Assembly: GCA_024518585.1 (NCBI GenBank) | Contig: JANIHI010000016.1 | Location: 1-35,981, forward strand | Length of the DNA stretch: 35,981 nt | DNA from: Methanolinea sp. | GTDB taxonomy: Archaea > Halobacteriota > Methanomicrobia > Methanomicrobiales > Methanospirillaceae | Direction: 5' to 3' | In this document: positions 24,218-35,981 of the stretch, piece by piece | Position numbering within the stretch: position 1 is the first letter of the stretch | How the letters are laid out: every line of letters begins with the position of its first letter | Notes under the pieces: generated by a model | The model's input: the letters and a program-made list of their open reading frames with translations, nothing else | Told to the model about the DNA's origin: nothing | The model's database searches: none | Translations under genes and position numbers: made by a program

Positions 24218-24246
24218 CGGGCGTCCAATACTTTATGTGACGCCCG
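24218..24246. promoter_or_regulatory. Perfect 8-bp inverted repeat upstream of gyrB (candidate operator)
   Basis: CGGGCGTC (24218-24225) and GACGCCCG (24239-24246) flank a 13-base AT-rich centre that contains TACTTTATG, a possible TATA element. It lies 41 bases before gyrB. No T-run follows directly, so an operator around the promoter is a better reading than a terminator; an attenuating hairpin remains possible. Confidence 0.5.
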
Positions 24247-24274
24247 TTCTGGAGAAAGAAGTGTATTTTTTTAA

Positions 24275-28730
<4,456 letters not shown>

Positions 28731-28740
28731 ATCCTTCTTG

Positions 28741-28757
28741 ATCCCTTTTTTTGGGAT
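28741..28757 (+). terminator. Short hairpin with T7 loop after gyrA
   Basis: ATCCC and GGGAT enclose seven T, ten bases past the gyrA stop. The oligo-T could release RNA polymerase. Weak evidence. Confidence 0.35.
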
Positions 28758-28835
28758 GATTACATGGATTTTAACCTTTTCCCCGAACCTTGTTCACCAG
28801 GCGGGTACCTCTCAAGTGGTGCGAAAAAAAGGGGG

Positions 28836-29099
28836 TCAGTCCAGTGGAATTGTCTCGAGCTGGGAGACCAGTTCCCAGATCCGCGTCCGGGCATGGACAG
28901 GCATGTTCGGATCGTTGCTGATCTCGTCGATCTTCGAGATGGCCTCGGCAGCGCGGAGACCTGATTTTTTGGAATTATTCATCAGCAGCTGGCGGGTCTC
29001 ATCAGCGACCCTCCGGATATTTCGTGGTATGGTGCTGTCATCCATGATGTGCTGAAGCATCTGGATGCAGTTCTCGATGGTCTTTTCAGGGTTGGTCAT
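28836..29099 (-). CDS. UPF0147 family protein
   Basis: 87 residues from ATG 29099, fixed by GGAGGGG six bases upstream; the earlier in-frame starts at 29138 and 29135 are not used. The sequence is all-helical: [31 protein letters not shown] and [15 protein letters not shown] are the family's conserved segments. UPF0147 is widespread in euryarchaea and of unknown function. It is divergent from the UPF0148 gene, with a TATA box at 29164-29172. Confidence 0.9.
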   Translation of the reverse strand: MTNPEKTIENCIQMLQHIMDDSTIPRNIRRVADETRQLLMNNSKKSGLRAAEAISKIDEISNDPNMPVHARTRIWELVSQLETIPLD

Positions 29100-29105
29100 G
29101 ACAAT

Positions 29106-29112
29106 CCCCTCC
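29106..29112 (-). promoter_or_regulatory. Ribosome-binding site that decides the UPF0147 start
   Basis: Minus strand GGAGGGG, six bases before ATG at 29099. Confidence 0.6.
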
Positions 29113-29163
29113 GGTGTCGTACATGAAAAACTCATCAATAACGAGTCATTCTTGAACTACTAC

Positions 29164-29172
29164 CTTATATAG
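29164..29172 (-). promoter_or_regulatory. TATA box of the UPF0147 gene
   Basis: Minus strand reads CTATATAAG; a start about 25 bases downstream (near 29143) leaves a leader of about 43 nt. The facing gene may use the AT-rich TAATATAAA at 29180-29189. Confidence 0.5.
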
Positions 29173-29251
29173 AGTACAAATAATATAAACCATGCGAAAT
29201 GTCGGTGATAGGAAAGGGAGAGAGATATCCCGCCGGGAAGGGGAGTGACCC

Positions 29252-29629
29252 ATGACGCGGGAAGACGAGATCATGGCGCGGTACCTCCTGAAAGGGGGAA
29301 AGATGCTCTCTGCAAGTTGTCCAACCTGTGGCTGCCCCCTCTTTGAAGTCGCCGGGAAGCGGCTCTGCGTCGTCTGCCAGGAGAGCAAGGCAGGCGAGGG
29401 AGCACCGGTTACAGGGTGGGAGGGTGATACAGGGGATAGCCCCCCGGAGAAGGGGCCCGTGCCCGCTGAGGCAGGTGTCCTTGGGTGCGCCCTCGAGCGG
29501 GCCCTCGTTCTTCTCTGCGAAAGGATCGGGCAGGAAGAGGACCCATCGCGGGTAAAAATCCTTGTCGATGCGGTTGCCGTCGGCGTGGAAACCCTTGCAA
29601 AGATCCCGCAGGTTTATGACAAGCGGTAG
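29252..29629 (+). CDS. UPF0148 / Sjogren-scleroderma autoantigen 1 (Sssca1)-like zinc protein
   Basis: 125 residues. N-terminal MARYLLKGGKMLSASCPTCG and the four-cysteine site Cys23, Cys26, Cys39, Cys42 (CPTCGCPLF, RLCVVC) are the hallmark of the archaeal UPF0148/Sssca1 family, whose function is unknown. A low-complexity Gly/Pro linker (45-70) leads to a helical tail that ends VETLAKIPQVYDKR. GGGGAGTGA precedes the ATG at 29252. The last 16 bases overlap the end of the convergent hef gene. Confidence 0.88.
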   Translation: MTREDEIMARYLLKGGKMLSASCPTCGCPLFEVAGKRLCVVCQESKAGEGAPVTGWEGDTGDSPPEKGPVPAEAGVLGCALERALVLLCERIGQEEDPSRVKILVDAVAVGVETLAKIPQVYDKR

Positions 29630-31857
29630 TCCCTGCGTGATAATTCCCAGATCTTTCGCGCCCTTTCCTTCCCAATCCCCTTGACGGCGAGGAGCTCTTC
29701 CTCGCTCGCGTTGGTCACGGCCCGGACCGACCCGAAGTGGTCGAGCAGGATCCGGGCATACTTGGGCCCGATGTCAGGGAAAGACGCGATAACCATTTCT
29801 GCCTGGGCACGGGCGGAAGGGGCTGATTTCCTCGCGGGGAGAGTCCGTTCCCTCTCGCCCCCCTCTTCACGGCGGGCAAGTACGCCGATGAGTTGGGCAC
29901 AATCCTCCTCGTCGCGGGAAAAGAGGACACTTATCCCGAGGTCGACGGCGATCGCTGCCAGGGTGCCCCGTATCGCGTTGGGATGGATGTCCCGGAGGGA
30001 ATAGAGGTCCCCGCCCTCGATGATGAGGACAGGCCGGGGGGCACTCTCGGCAAGAACCTTCATCTGGGAAAAGAGGTCGCGTTCGACGAGCGTGTCCACG
30101 AAGTCCCGCGCAGTCTTCCTCTCCACCAGTATCCTGTCCCCGATGCCATAATCCCCTGACGGGAGCCGGCAAATCTCGAGGGAAAAACCCAGTGAGTGCA
30201 GGATCTCCACGACACGAGACGACATCTCCCTGTCATCAACGCGGATGCAAGGTCCCCTGACCGGGTCATCCTCCCGGGATGGGGGGTCCCGGGGCGCAGA
30301 GCGAGTGCCGTAGTCGCCGAGGGTTGCATCGCGGTGCATCCTCCGAATACCCGAGATCATCGACCTCTCCCTGCTCTGGCTGACGTACCGGAAGACCTCG
30401 TCGCTTGTGCCTTTTGTCACGAGGACAACAATCCGCCCCCGACCACTCCTCCCCGTCCTGCCCTTGCGCTGGATGCTCCGGATCTCGGAAGGAACGGCCT
30501 CGTAAAAGACGACGAGGTCCGTCGAGGGGATATCGAGCCCTTCCTCCCCGACAGAGGTGGCGACCAGGACCCTGAACTCCCCCGCCCGGAATTTCTGGAG
30601 TGCCTCTATCTGCTTCTTCTGGGACAGTCCCCTCTCGCTGTCCTTTGTTGCCTGCCCGACGAACCTCTGGCACATGATCCCCCGTGCCGCAAGGAAGTCC
30701 ACGATCTGCTGGACCATGTCCCGGAATGTCGCAAAGACGATGATGCGGCTTTCCGGCGATTCATCGAGCTGATCCTGCACGACGCGTGCGAGTATCTCGA
30801 GTTTCGGGTGGAGTTCCTCTTTCCACGAGATGCAGCGTTCAAGGACACGGATGAAGATCGGGTCCCTTGCGATCCGGGCAGCAGACTTGGTACTGCCGCT
30901 CCCCGACCCCTCGGCGAAGAGGCGGTTGATGTAGGTGCAAAAGACCCTGCTGCCCTGGGATTCTGCCAGCCCCACGGCATGCCGGAGTTTCATCAGCTCT
31001 GCATACAAGGAGGCGGCAGAATACCCTGCAGCATCCCTTGCCTGGATTCGCTCCTGGACCTGCGCGTTAATCGCCTGGAGTGCCTTCATCGAGAGCTGCT
31101 TGCGGGGAGGAACGACAAACCCGAGGTTTTTGAGGTGGACCAGCCGGGAATCGATGAGGGCGTTGATGTCATCGACCGCCCGTTTCAGTTCGTCGGGGAG
31201 GGTGACTTGGATGACCTCGATCTCCCGCTCGTGGATGTACGGGGCAACGTCCGCGTCGGTCTCCGTCCGGCTCTCGACCCGGACGATACCAAGGTTCCTG
31301 CACACCTCCTCGACCTTCTCCCGATCACCCCCCGGTGACGCCGTCATCGCAAGGACAAGCGGCGAGCGGGCAGTCGCCAGGTATTCCTGGGCGAGGTAGA
31401 CGTAGGCATAGTTCCCCACCCCCCGGTGGCACTCGTCAAACACCACCAGGACAACGTCAGAGAGGTCGTAGCTCCCGGAGAGGAGATCGTTTTTGATCAC
31501 CTGGGGTGTGGCAAAGATGACACGAGCCTTCTTCCAGGCCGCGGCGCGGTCGGGGGCCGGGGTCTCACCCGTAAACATGACCAGCGTGTCTTCATCCTGC
31601 CCTGGGATCGCAAGGTGACTGCGGAAGAAACGGAGGTGCTGCTCCACGAGGGGCTTGGTGGGAGCGAGAACGAGCACCCGCCCCCCCCCGGTGTAGAGGC
31701 GGGATGCTGCGACGAGCAGGGCAATCGCTGTCTTTCCAAGGCCCGTGGGGAGGACAACCATCGTGTTCTCCTCGAGGGCCTTCATCGCGATGGAGAGCTG
31801 GTAGGTCCGTGAATCAAGGGAGTTGGGGATGATGTAGGGATGGGATATCGCCGTCAT
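29614..31857 (-). CDS. hef: Hef-type helicase/XPF-family nuclease
   Basis: 747 residues. Acts on stalled or branched replication forks. N-terminal SF2 helicase: PTGLGKT (37-43), DECH (141-144), MTASPGG (171-177), and the second RecA fold with SVGEEGLDIPSTDLVVFYE and RKGRTGRSGRG. The insertion typical of Hef/FANCM lies between. C-terminal XPF nuclease has RVDDRE and the catalytic VERKTARDFVDT (about 577-588), followed by tandem helix-hairpin-helix motifs (FPDIGPKYARILLDHFG, VKGIGKERARKIWEL). Both enzymatic halves look intact, unlike many euryarchaeal proteins that kept only one. The start shares four bases with the glyS stop (ATGA), so hef is translated from the glyS transcript. Confidence 0.95.
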   Translation of the reverse strand: MTAISHPYIIPNSLDSRTYQLSIAMKALEENTMVVLPTGLGKTAIALLVAASRLYTGGGRVLVLAPTKPLVEQHLRFFRSHLAIPGQDEDTLVMFTGETPAPDRAAAWKKARVIFATPQVIKNDLLSGSYDLSDVVLVVFDECHRGVGNYAYVYLAQEYLATARSPLVLAMTASPGGDREKVEEVCRNLGIVRVESRTETDADVAPYIHEREIEVIQVTLPDELKRAVDDINALIDSRLVHLKNLGFVVPPRKQLSMKALQAINAQVQERIQARDAAGYSAASLYAELMKLRHAVGLAESQGSRVFCTYINRLFAEGSGSGSTKSAARIARDPIFIRVLERCISWKEELHPKLEILARVVQDQLDESPESRIIVFATFRDMVQQIVDFLAARGIMCQRFVGQATKDSERGLSQKKQIEALQKFRAGEFRVLVATSVGEEGLDIPSTDLVVFYEAVPSEIRSIQRKGRTGRSGRGRIVVLVTKGTSDEVFRYVSQSRERSMISGIRRMHRDATLGDYGTRSAPRDPPSREDDPVRGPCIRVDDREMSSRVVEILHSLGFSLEICRLPSGDYGIGDRILVERKTARDFVDTLVERDLFSQMKVLAESAPRPVLIIEGGDLYSLRDIHPNAIRGTLAAIAVDLGISVLFSRDEEDCAQLIGVLARREEGGERERTLPARKSAPSARAQAEMVIASFPDIGPKYARILLDHFGSVRAVTNASEEELLAVKGIGKERARKIWELSRRDYRLS

Positions 31858-33578
31858 GGGGCCTTGAGGGAGGCAAACGTTTGTGTACCGCGGACCAGGC
31901 CGGCGATGAGGGACGCGATCCCCTCCCTCCTGACCCTGACCTGCTCCATGCTGTCCCGGTCGCGGAGTGTCACCGTCCCGTCCTCCGGCGTCTGGTAGTC
32001 GACGGTGATGGCAAACGGCGTCCCTACCTCGTCCTGCCTCCGGTACCTCCTCCCGATTGCACCCGAGTCATCATACTCGGCCATGATACCGTCCTCCTTG
32101 AGAGCCCGGGTTATATCCCGGGCTATCTCGGGCAAACCGTCCCTGTTCATCAGGGGAAAGACTGCTGCCTGGATGGGCGCAACGCGGGGCGGGAGCCGTA
32201 GGACACGGCGTTCCTCACCCCTGACGACCTCCTCGACGTAACTGTGCTCGAGGACGGCATAGATCATCCGGTCAATGCCGTAACTGGGCTCGATGACGTG
32301 GGGGGTGACGTCCTCCCCCGGGACCTCGACCTCCTCCTCGCGGACGTCGTAGAGGTCAGGGGAGATGAAGAGAGACTCACCACCAACGGTGACCGAAAAA
32401 CCCCCCTCGATGGGTTGAGCGGCGGCCATTGCATCGGCAATCGACTTTGCCCTGTCCCGAAAACGGGGTCCGAGTGCCCCCATCCGGGGAACAACCCGTA
32501 TCCTCCTCTCCTTCCGGGGTGTCGTGTAGGGGATAAAGACGGAGAACCTCTCCCCGCTCTGGGCCTCGTGGGCCCGGAGGTCATAGTCTGTCCGGTCGGC
32601 AATCCCCACAGTCTCCACCCACCCGAAACGCTCGGAGAAGACCTCGGCATCCCAGCAGTCCATCGCGTAGTGGGCCCTTTCGTCGGGGAGGTGCTGACGG
32701 AACCGGAGTTTCTCTGGTTTGACACCGATTGTGACCAGGAGGTCATGGGTGAGGGCAAGGAAATAGGCAATGAAACTGTGGGCAACAACCCCGGAATCAA
32801 CGGCCTCTTGCATGGTCATTTCCACGGCGGGGGAGTCTTCCTGCTGCTGTTTGATGCCCAGGAGGGGCATGCGGTACGAACTGTAGCGTTCGAAACATGG
32901 GTGGTCCTTGCGATCAGGGTGCACGAAGATCTCTGCCTCGGCCTGGGTGAACTCCCGGAGCCGGATCATCCCCTGGCGAGGTGAGATCTCGTTCCTGTAC
33001 GACTTGCCGATCTGGACCGCACCAAATGGGAGTGTGTCCCGGTAGAAACGGAGGAGCCGCGCAAAGTCGGTAAACATCCCCTGTGCCGTCTCCGGACGGA
33101 GGTATCCCCTCCTCTGGGAGCCAGGCCCAATAGAGGTCTCGAACATGAGGTTGAAAGAAAAAACTTCCACCTCACCGAGTACCTCCCCACAGGCCGGGCA
33201 GGGTACGTCTTTTAAGAGGCGGGCGAGGTCGGCAGCGTCCATTGTCGATGCACCCCGGATCCCTGCCCTTTCGGCGACGTGGTCTGCCCGGAAGTATTCC
33301 CTGCAGCGGGGACACTGGCACATCTTGTCGGAAAAACCCTTGACATGCCCGGAAGCGATGAATATCTCCTCCTGGCCGATCGTGGGGCACTCGATCTCGT
33401 AGTAGCCCTCCCGTATAACGTAGAATTCCCGCCAGATGTCCTCGATCCGCCGCTTCATCATGGAGCCGAGCGGGCCGTAGTCAATGAAGCCGGCAACGGA
33501 ACCGTAACATTCAGATGTCGGCCAGATGAACCCCCTCCGCCGTGCAAGGTCCATTATTGTATCGTAAATGTCGCTCAT
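31854..33578 (-). CDS. glyS: Glycyl-tRNA synthetase (archaeal/eukaryotic alpha2 type)
   Basis: 574 residues from ATG 33578 (MSDIYDTIMDLARRRGF); the upstream in-frame ATG at 33662 would add 28 unlikely residues and lies upstream of the TATA element. Charges tRNA-Gly with glycine. Class II motif 1/2 regions: ECPTIGQEEIFIASGHVKGF, YLRPETAQGMF (159-169) and YRNEISPRQGMIRLREFTQ (194-212); motif 3 is EPSYGIDRMIYAVLEH. A four-plus cysteine zinc insertion (Cys87, 89, 92; Cys127, 130) is present. The C-terminal anticodon-binding domain is complete. Leads a two-gene operon with hef. Confidence 0.96.
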   Translation of the reverse strand: MSDIYDTIMDLARRRGFIWPTSECYGSVAGFIDYGPLGSMMKRRIEDIWREFYVIREGYYEIECPTIGQEEIFIASGHVKGFSDKMCQCPRCREYFRADHVAERAGIRGASTMDAADLARLLKDVPCPACGEVLGEVEVFSFNLMFETSIGPGSQRRGYLRPETAQGMFTDFARLLRFYRDTLPFGAVQIGKSYRNEISPRQGMIRLREFTQAEAEIFVHPDRKDHPCFERYSSYRMPLLGIKQQQEDSPAVEMTMQEAVDSGVVAHSFIAYFLALTHDLLVTIGVKPEKLRFRQHLPDERAHYAMDCWDAEVFSERFGWVETVGIADRTDYDLRAHEAQSGERFSVFIPYTTPRKERRIRVVPRMGALGPRFRDRAKSIADAMAAAQPIEGGFSVTVGGESLFISPDLYDVREEEVEVPGEDVTPHVIEPSYGIDRMIYAVLEHSYVEEVVRGEERRVLRLPPRVAPIQAAVFPLMNRDGLPEIARDITRALKEDGIMAEYDDSGAIGRRYRRQDEVGTPFAITVDYQTPEDGTVTLRDRDSMEQVRVRREGIASLIAGLVRGTQTFASLKAP

Positions 33579-33596
33579 GGGTACAGGGTCACTCTC

Positions 33597-33604
33597 CTTA
33601 TATC
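33597..33604 (-). promoter_or_regulatory. TATA box of glyS-hef
   Basis: Minus strand GATATAAG, centred about 22-23 bases before the ATG at 33578. The predicted transcription start coincides with the start codon, so the mRNA may be leaderless or nearly so. Confidence 0.45.
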
Positions 33605-33747
33605 TGGTTCTGCTGCCACAAAAACTGTGTGGACACGGGGGAGCAGGCCAGTGAAAACCCAAAAAATATTTCTAGGAGAAAGCCCCTCTCATCAGATCAT
33701 GCCCCGAACCGGTGGCAATCCTGCCGGAATAGAGCGGAAAGATAGTG

Positions 33748-33756
33748 TTAAATATA
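33748..33756 (+). promoter_or_regulatory. TATA box of the double-HTH gene
   Basis: TTAAATATA with predicted start near 33777, giving a leader of about 20 nt that includes GTGAGGT (33787-33793) before the ATG at 33797. Confidence 0.5.
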
Positions 33757-33796
33757 TTGCTGGGCATCTTATTCGGTAATTCACCAGTGAGGTTTC

Positions 33797-34405
33797 ATGC
33801 AGGACGAGAAGAGAAAAAAAGAGCTCCTCCAGTTGTTTTCCAACATCTCCGGGAAGACAAAGATCGTGGAACCCATGAAGAAGATCCACGGGACTCTCCG
33901 GGACCGTGATGCCGTGGAGAGGGAGATTGCACTTGTCATGCGTGAGATCCTTGAACAGGGCTTTTTCAAGACAAAGTTAAAACCCATCCAGCTCGCCCGG
34001 CTCATCTCCTCCTACTATGCGGGGAAGAACGATACCGAGATCGCACGGGAACTGGGTGATGAGAAGCTGTCAAAGACCGTGGCACGGGCAAGGGTCAGGC
34101 TCAAGCTCTTCCGGGACCTGGACTTCAAGATGCCCTTTGACCAGGAGCGCATGGAGGAACTCCTCTCCTCCGGCAAGACGATGAAGGAGATCAGCGAGGA
34201 GCTCGGGGTCAGCCCGTCCACGCTCCGCGAGTACCGCCACGTCATCGAGCAAAGGGATGACACGACGATCGACCCGTTCCTCGAGAGGATACGCGATGTC
34301 ATGGAGGACCGCGACCTCTCCGAGCAGATGACCCGGAGTGCGACAAAGGACAGCCTTGGCGAGTCCATTGACATCACAGAGGCAGAACTGATCGACGTCA
34401 CTTAA
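33797..34405 (+). CDS. Double helix-turn-helix protein, resembling conditioned-medium-induced protein 4 (Cmi4)
   Basis: 202 residues, no membrane segment. A charged N-terminus (1-60) is followed by two HTH-like units: LARLISSYYAGKNDTEIARE (66-85) continuing to KTVARARVRL, and MEELLSSGKTMKEISEELGV (119-138) continuing to SPSTLREYRHVIE. The second is a classic sigma-like helix-turn-helix. An acidic, polar tail (160-202) completes the protein. The layout, including the phrase about a 'growing and declining' AEI-x-ELG motif, reminds me of haloarchaeal Cmi4, but I cannot verify this by alignment. Probably a DNA-binding regulator; target unknown. Start supported by GAGGT and a TATA box. Divergent from glyS. 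Confidence 0.7.
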   Translation: MQDEKRKKELLQLFSNISGKTKIVEPMKKIHGTLRDRDAVEREIALVMREILEQGFFKTKLKPIQLARLISSYYAGKNDTEIARELGDEKLSKTVARARVRLKLFRDLDFKMPFDQERMEELLSSGKTMKEISEELGVSPSTLREYRHVIEQRDDTTIDPFLERIRDVMEDRDLSEQMTRSATKDSLGESIDITEAELIDVT

Positions 34406-34454
34406 ATTGGCATGGAAAACGCCCCCCTCCGAAAAAAGGGAGAGTCTTTTCCCG

Positions 34455-34464
34455 TGGCATGCCA
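34455..34464. promoter_or_regulatory. Perfect 10-bp palindrome in the spacer before the UPF0173 gene
   Basis: TGGCATGCCA. A related half, TGGCATG, recurs just upstream at 34408-34414. It could be a regulator site for the downstream hydrolase, but no regulator is known and chance is possible. Confidence 0.25.
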
Positions 34465-34600
34465 TAAAAAAGGCAAAATTTTAGCCCTCCTGCACTATTT
34501 TCCCCCCTCCCTGACTAGACCTGCGTGGTGCCCGGGAGATCCATATTTTTTTCCACTTCCCAAACAACCTCTGGGGTGTGGCGAGAAGGAGGGATGAAAG

Positions 34601-35254
34601 ATGAAAATAACGTGGCTTGGCCACTCGTGCGTGGTTCTCTCCGGGAGCAGGACGGTCCTCATTGACCCCTTCGTCCCGGAAGGTGAAATCCGGGCAGACC
34701 CCGACGTGGTCGCCGTCACCCACGGTCACGCCGATCACATGGGGTGCGTTGCTGACTTTTCCGCACCCGTTGTTGCCATCAACGAGGTTGCAAAGTACCT
34801 CCGGTCACGGGGGAATGAAGCAGAGGCGATGAACATCGGGGGCACGATCGAGGTAAAGGGCGTGCAGTTCACCATGACCCCGGCCATCCATTCGTCCTGG
34901 ATCGAGGAGGCCGGACCCGGTTTCAACGGAGGGGGGGCCGCGGGCTTTGTCGTGAGGATGGACGGAAAGTCAGTGTACCACGCCGGTGACACTGCACTTT
35001 TCTCTGACATGGGGCTCATCGGGAGGCTCTACCACCCGGATGCCGCACTCCTCCCCATCGGGGGGCGCTACACGATGGGGCCGGCGGAAGCGATGGTGGC
35101 AGCCCAGATGGTCGGGGCACCGGTCGTCATCCCGATCCATTACAATACATGGCCCGTCATCGCACAGGATGCCAGGGAATTTGCCCGGGCCCTCGAGCGG
35201 ACAACGGACTGCAAGGTGCGCCTCCTGGAACCGGGGGAGAGTACCACTCTGTGA
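34601..35254 (+). CDS. UPF0173 metal-dependent hydrolase (metallo-beta-lactamase fold)
   Basis: 217 residues. The metal-binding motif THGHADH is at residues 40-46 (His41, His43, Asp45, His46). AIHSSW (around 95-100), HAGDTALFSDM and the last metal histidine in IPIHYNTWP complete the site. The N-terminus MKITWLGHSCVVL is typical of the UPF0173 group of small UlaG-like hydrolases. Substrate unknown. Start chosen at 34601, eight bases after GGAGGG; a second ATG seven bases earlier is in another frame. Monocistronic as far as visible. Confidence 0.9.
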   Translation: MKITWLGHSCVVLSGSRTVLIDPFVPEGEIRADPDVVAVTHGHADHMGCVADFSAPVVAINEVAKYLRSRGNEAEAMNIGGTIEVKGVQFTMTPAIHSSWIEEAGPGFNGGGAAGFVVRMDGKSVYHAGDTALFSDMGLIGRLYHPDAALLPIGGRYTMGPAEAMVAAQMVGAPVVIPIHYNTWPVIAQDAREFARALERTTDCKVRLLEPGESTTL

Positions 35255-35338
35255 AAATGACCCTCAGGTCCATTTTTTCCTGGGCGTTCGCCCGTAACGG
35301 TTGATCCCCACGTCCGTGAGACAGACTCGGGCGATATA

Positions 35339-35346
35339 TTTATATA
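35339..35346 (+). promoter_or_regulatory. TATA box for the small membrane peptide
   Basis: TTTATATA within GATATATTTATATAG, matching the archaeal consensus. Its centre is about 25 bases before the GTG at 35368. Confidence 0.5.
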
Positions 35347-35367
35347 GTGATATCCACGGATGATGGA

Positions 35368-35472
35368 GTGTGCGAGTGTGAAAAAGTGGAACTCGATGGC
35401 AAGACCGTTATCGGGGCCGGGGTTATCCTCTTCATTGTGGTCGTCGGCCTCTGGTATGTATTTCTCAAGTGA
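35368..35472 (+). CDS. Predicted 34-residue single-pass membrane peptide with CxC motif
   Basis: Starting at GTG 35368 the frame reads MCECEKVELDGKT, then a hydrophobic helix VIGAGVILFIVVVGLWYVFL and a final Lys before TGA. A TATA box 25 bases upstream would make the mRNA leaderless at this GTG; an in-frame GTG at 35347 would add seven residues but falls next to the TATA box. The N-terminus has two cysteines in Cys-x-Cys. The compact polar-then-hydrophobic pattern and the positioned promoter favour a real gene; no family is recognised. Too short for codon statistics. Confidence 0.5.
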   Translation: MCECEKVELDGKTVIGAGVILFIVVVGLWYVFLK

Positions 35473-35981
35473 CAAGGGAAAAAGGCGAAAAGGATAGATC
35501 CTCGCTCGTATGGAGGGTTGGCAGGGACACAACGGGGAGGGTCCCGCCCCCACTCTCCAGTGAGGAAGCCACCCCGCGGAGGGCACCCCGGCGGTGGTCC
35601 ATATGAGGGATTTGTCAGGATAGCCTTTTGATCAACCCCTATGAACCGGGAAGGGTCTAAAAAGATACGGAGGTCTCACCCCGCAAGGACGATGAGAGAA
35701 AAATTGTCTCATCGGTTTATTTTCGGGGAATTTTGATTTTTCCGGTTTCATAGTGCCATATACTACAGGCGAATAATCTCCCATCAAGCGGATCTGAACT
35801 TTTTCATGACCGGGATATTGCAGGAACGGGGAGACAAAGAAAGGTTAGCCCCCACCCCAGATCACCACTCAGATAACTTCTGTAATTGAATCTTTTCACC
35901 AAATCCTAGAGAAATGACGAGTCCGAGTAAAAGTACATTCAGACAAACGGTCTTTTTCACAGATCTCGTTGTATACTTGTG
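35473..35981. other. Non-coding right edge with GC-rich and hairpin segments
   Basis: No convincing gene is seen. Bases 35510-35600 are G/C-rich with local dyads and phrases similar to the 179-bp repeats (CCCCCACTCTCCAGTGAGG compared with CACCCCCTGGTGAGG). From about 35700 the sequence becomes AT-richer, as upstream regions of genes often do; the next gene presumably starts beyond the window. Confidence 0.4.
35690..35714. terminator. Perfect 8-bp hairpin in the right-hand non-coding stretch
   Basis: CGATGAGA (35690-35697), a 9-base A-rich loop and TCTCATCG (35707-35714), followed by GTTTATTTT. It could end an upstream transcript or be part of a structured RNA; no direct evidence. Confidence 0.35.

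Noticed and set aside
30196-31338. 380-codon frame on plus opposite hef
   Set aside because: Antisense shadow of the helicase coding sequence; no recognisable domain.
35561-35575. RNase P RNA-like phrase (TGAGGAAGCC)
   Set aside because: Only a short chance resemblance to the conserved GAGGAAA-type element; no other RNase P RNA helices could be found.

Overview
The window looks like the chromosome of a hydrogen- and formate-using methanogen of the order Methanomicrobiales (Euryarchaeota), with GC-rich codon use. The evidence is an F420-type formate dehydrogenase (fdhAB), a probable methanofuran-biosynthesis pair, archaeal TBP and TFS, archaeosortase A, archaeal-type TruD, Pth2 and GlyRS, a Hef helicase-nuclease, and bacterial-type DNA gyrase, which this order is known to carry. 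Genus assignment is not possible from the sequence alone. I saw no rRNA, tRNA, CRISPR array, insertion sequence or prophage.

Layout. 1-3761: 3' part of a large secreted-type PQQ-propeller/PKD/IPT protein whose first 425 bases are a 120-bp tandem repeat. 3931-7236 (minus): fdhA-fdhB. 7434-9934: a transposase-like zinc-ribbon protein on plus, then on minus a coupled cluster mfnD-mfnF-small membrane zinc-ribbon protein. 10016-11529: surE-rpiA, overlapping tail to tail a small winged-helix regulator. 11982-12542 (minus): TATA-binding protein, apparently leaderless. 12719-13561: type IV pilin-like protein with an AT-richer C-terminal domain. 13562-14475: non-coding, holding a 179-bp tandem repeat array. 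14476-18000: TFS, archaeosortase A, a CDP-alcohol phosphatidyltransferase, a riboflavin-pathway reductase and SppA. 18012-19707 (minus): pth2-truD. 19912-21075: geranylgeranyl-reductase-family flavoprotein. 21140-23835: cbiMNOQ-type Ni/Co importer. 23874-28730: an unknown 102-residue protein, gyrB and gyrA. 28836-29629: divergent UPF0147 and UPF0148 genes. 29614-33578 (minus): glyS-hef. 33797-35254: a Cmi4-like double-HTH protein and a UPF0173 metallohydrolase. 35255-35981: a predicted 34-residue membrane peptide and otherwise non-coding DNA.

Most of the content is housekeeping and energy metabolism: formate oxidation to reduced F420, methanofuran assembly, metal uptake for nickel or cobalt enzymes, transcription (TBP, TFS), topology (gyrase), repair (Hef) and translation (GlyRS, Pth2, TruD). 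The genome is compact: many same-strand pairs share 1-11 bases at the start/stop junction, and four convergent pairs overlap at their 3' ends.

The least explained elements are the 179-bp non-coding array, a perfect 8-bp inverted repeat upstream of gyrB, the small membrane zinc-ribbon protein coupled to the methanofuran genes, the domesticated-looking zinc-ribbon protein divergent from fdhA, and the very small membrane peptide with its own TATA box near the right edge. No clear multi-gene novel system (defence, CRISPR or mobile) is visible.
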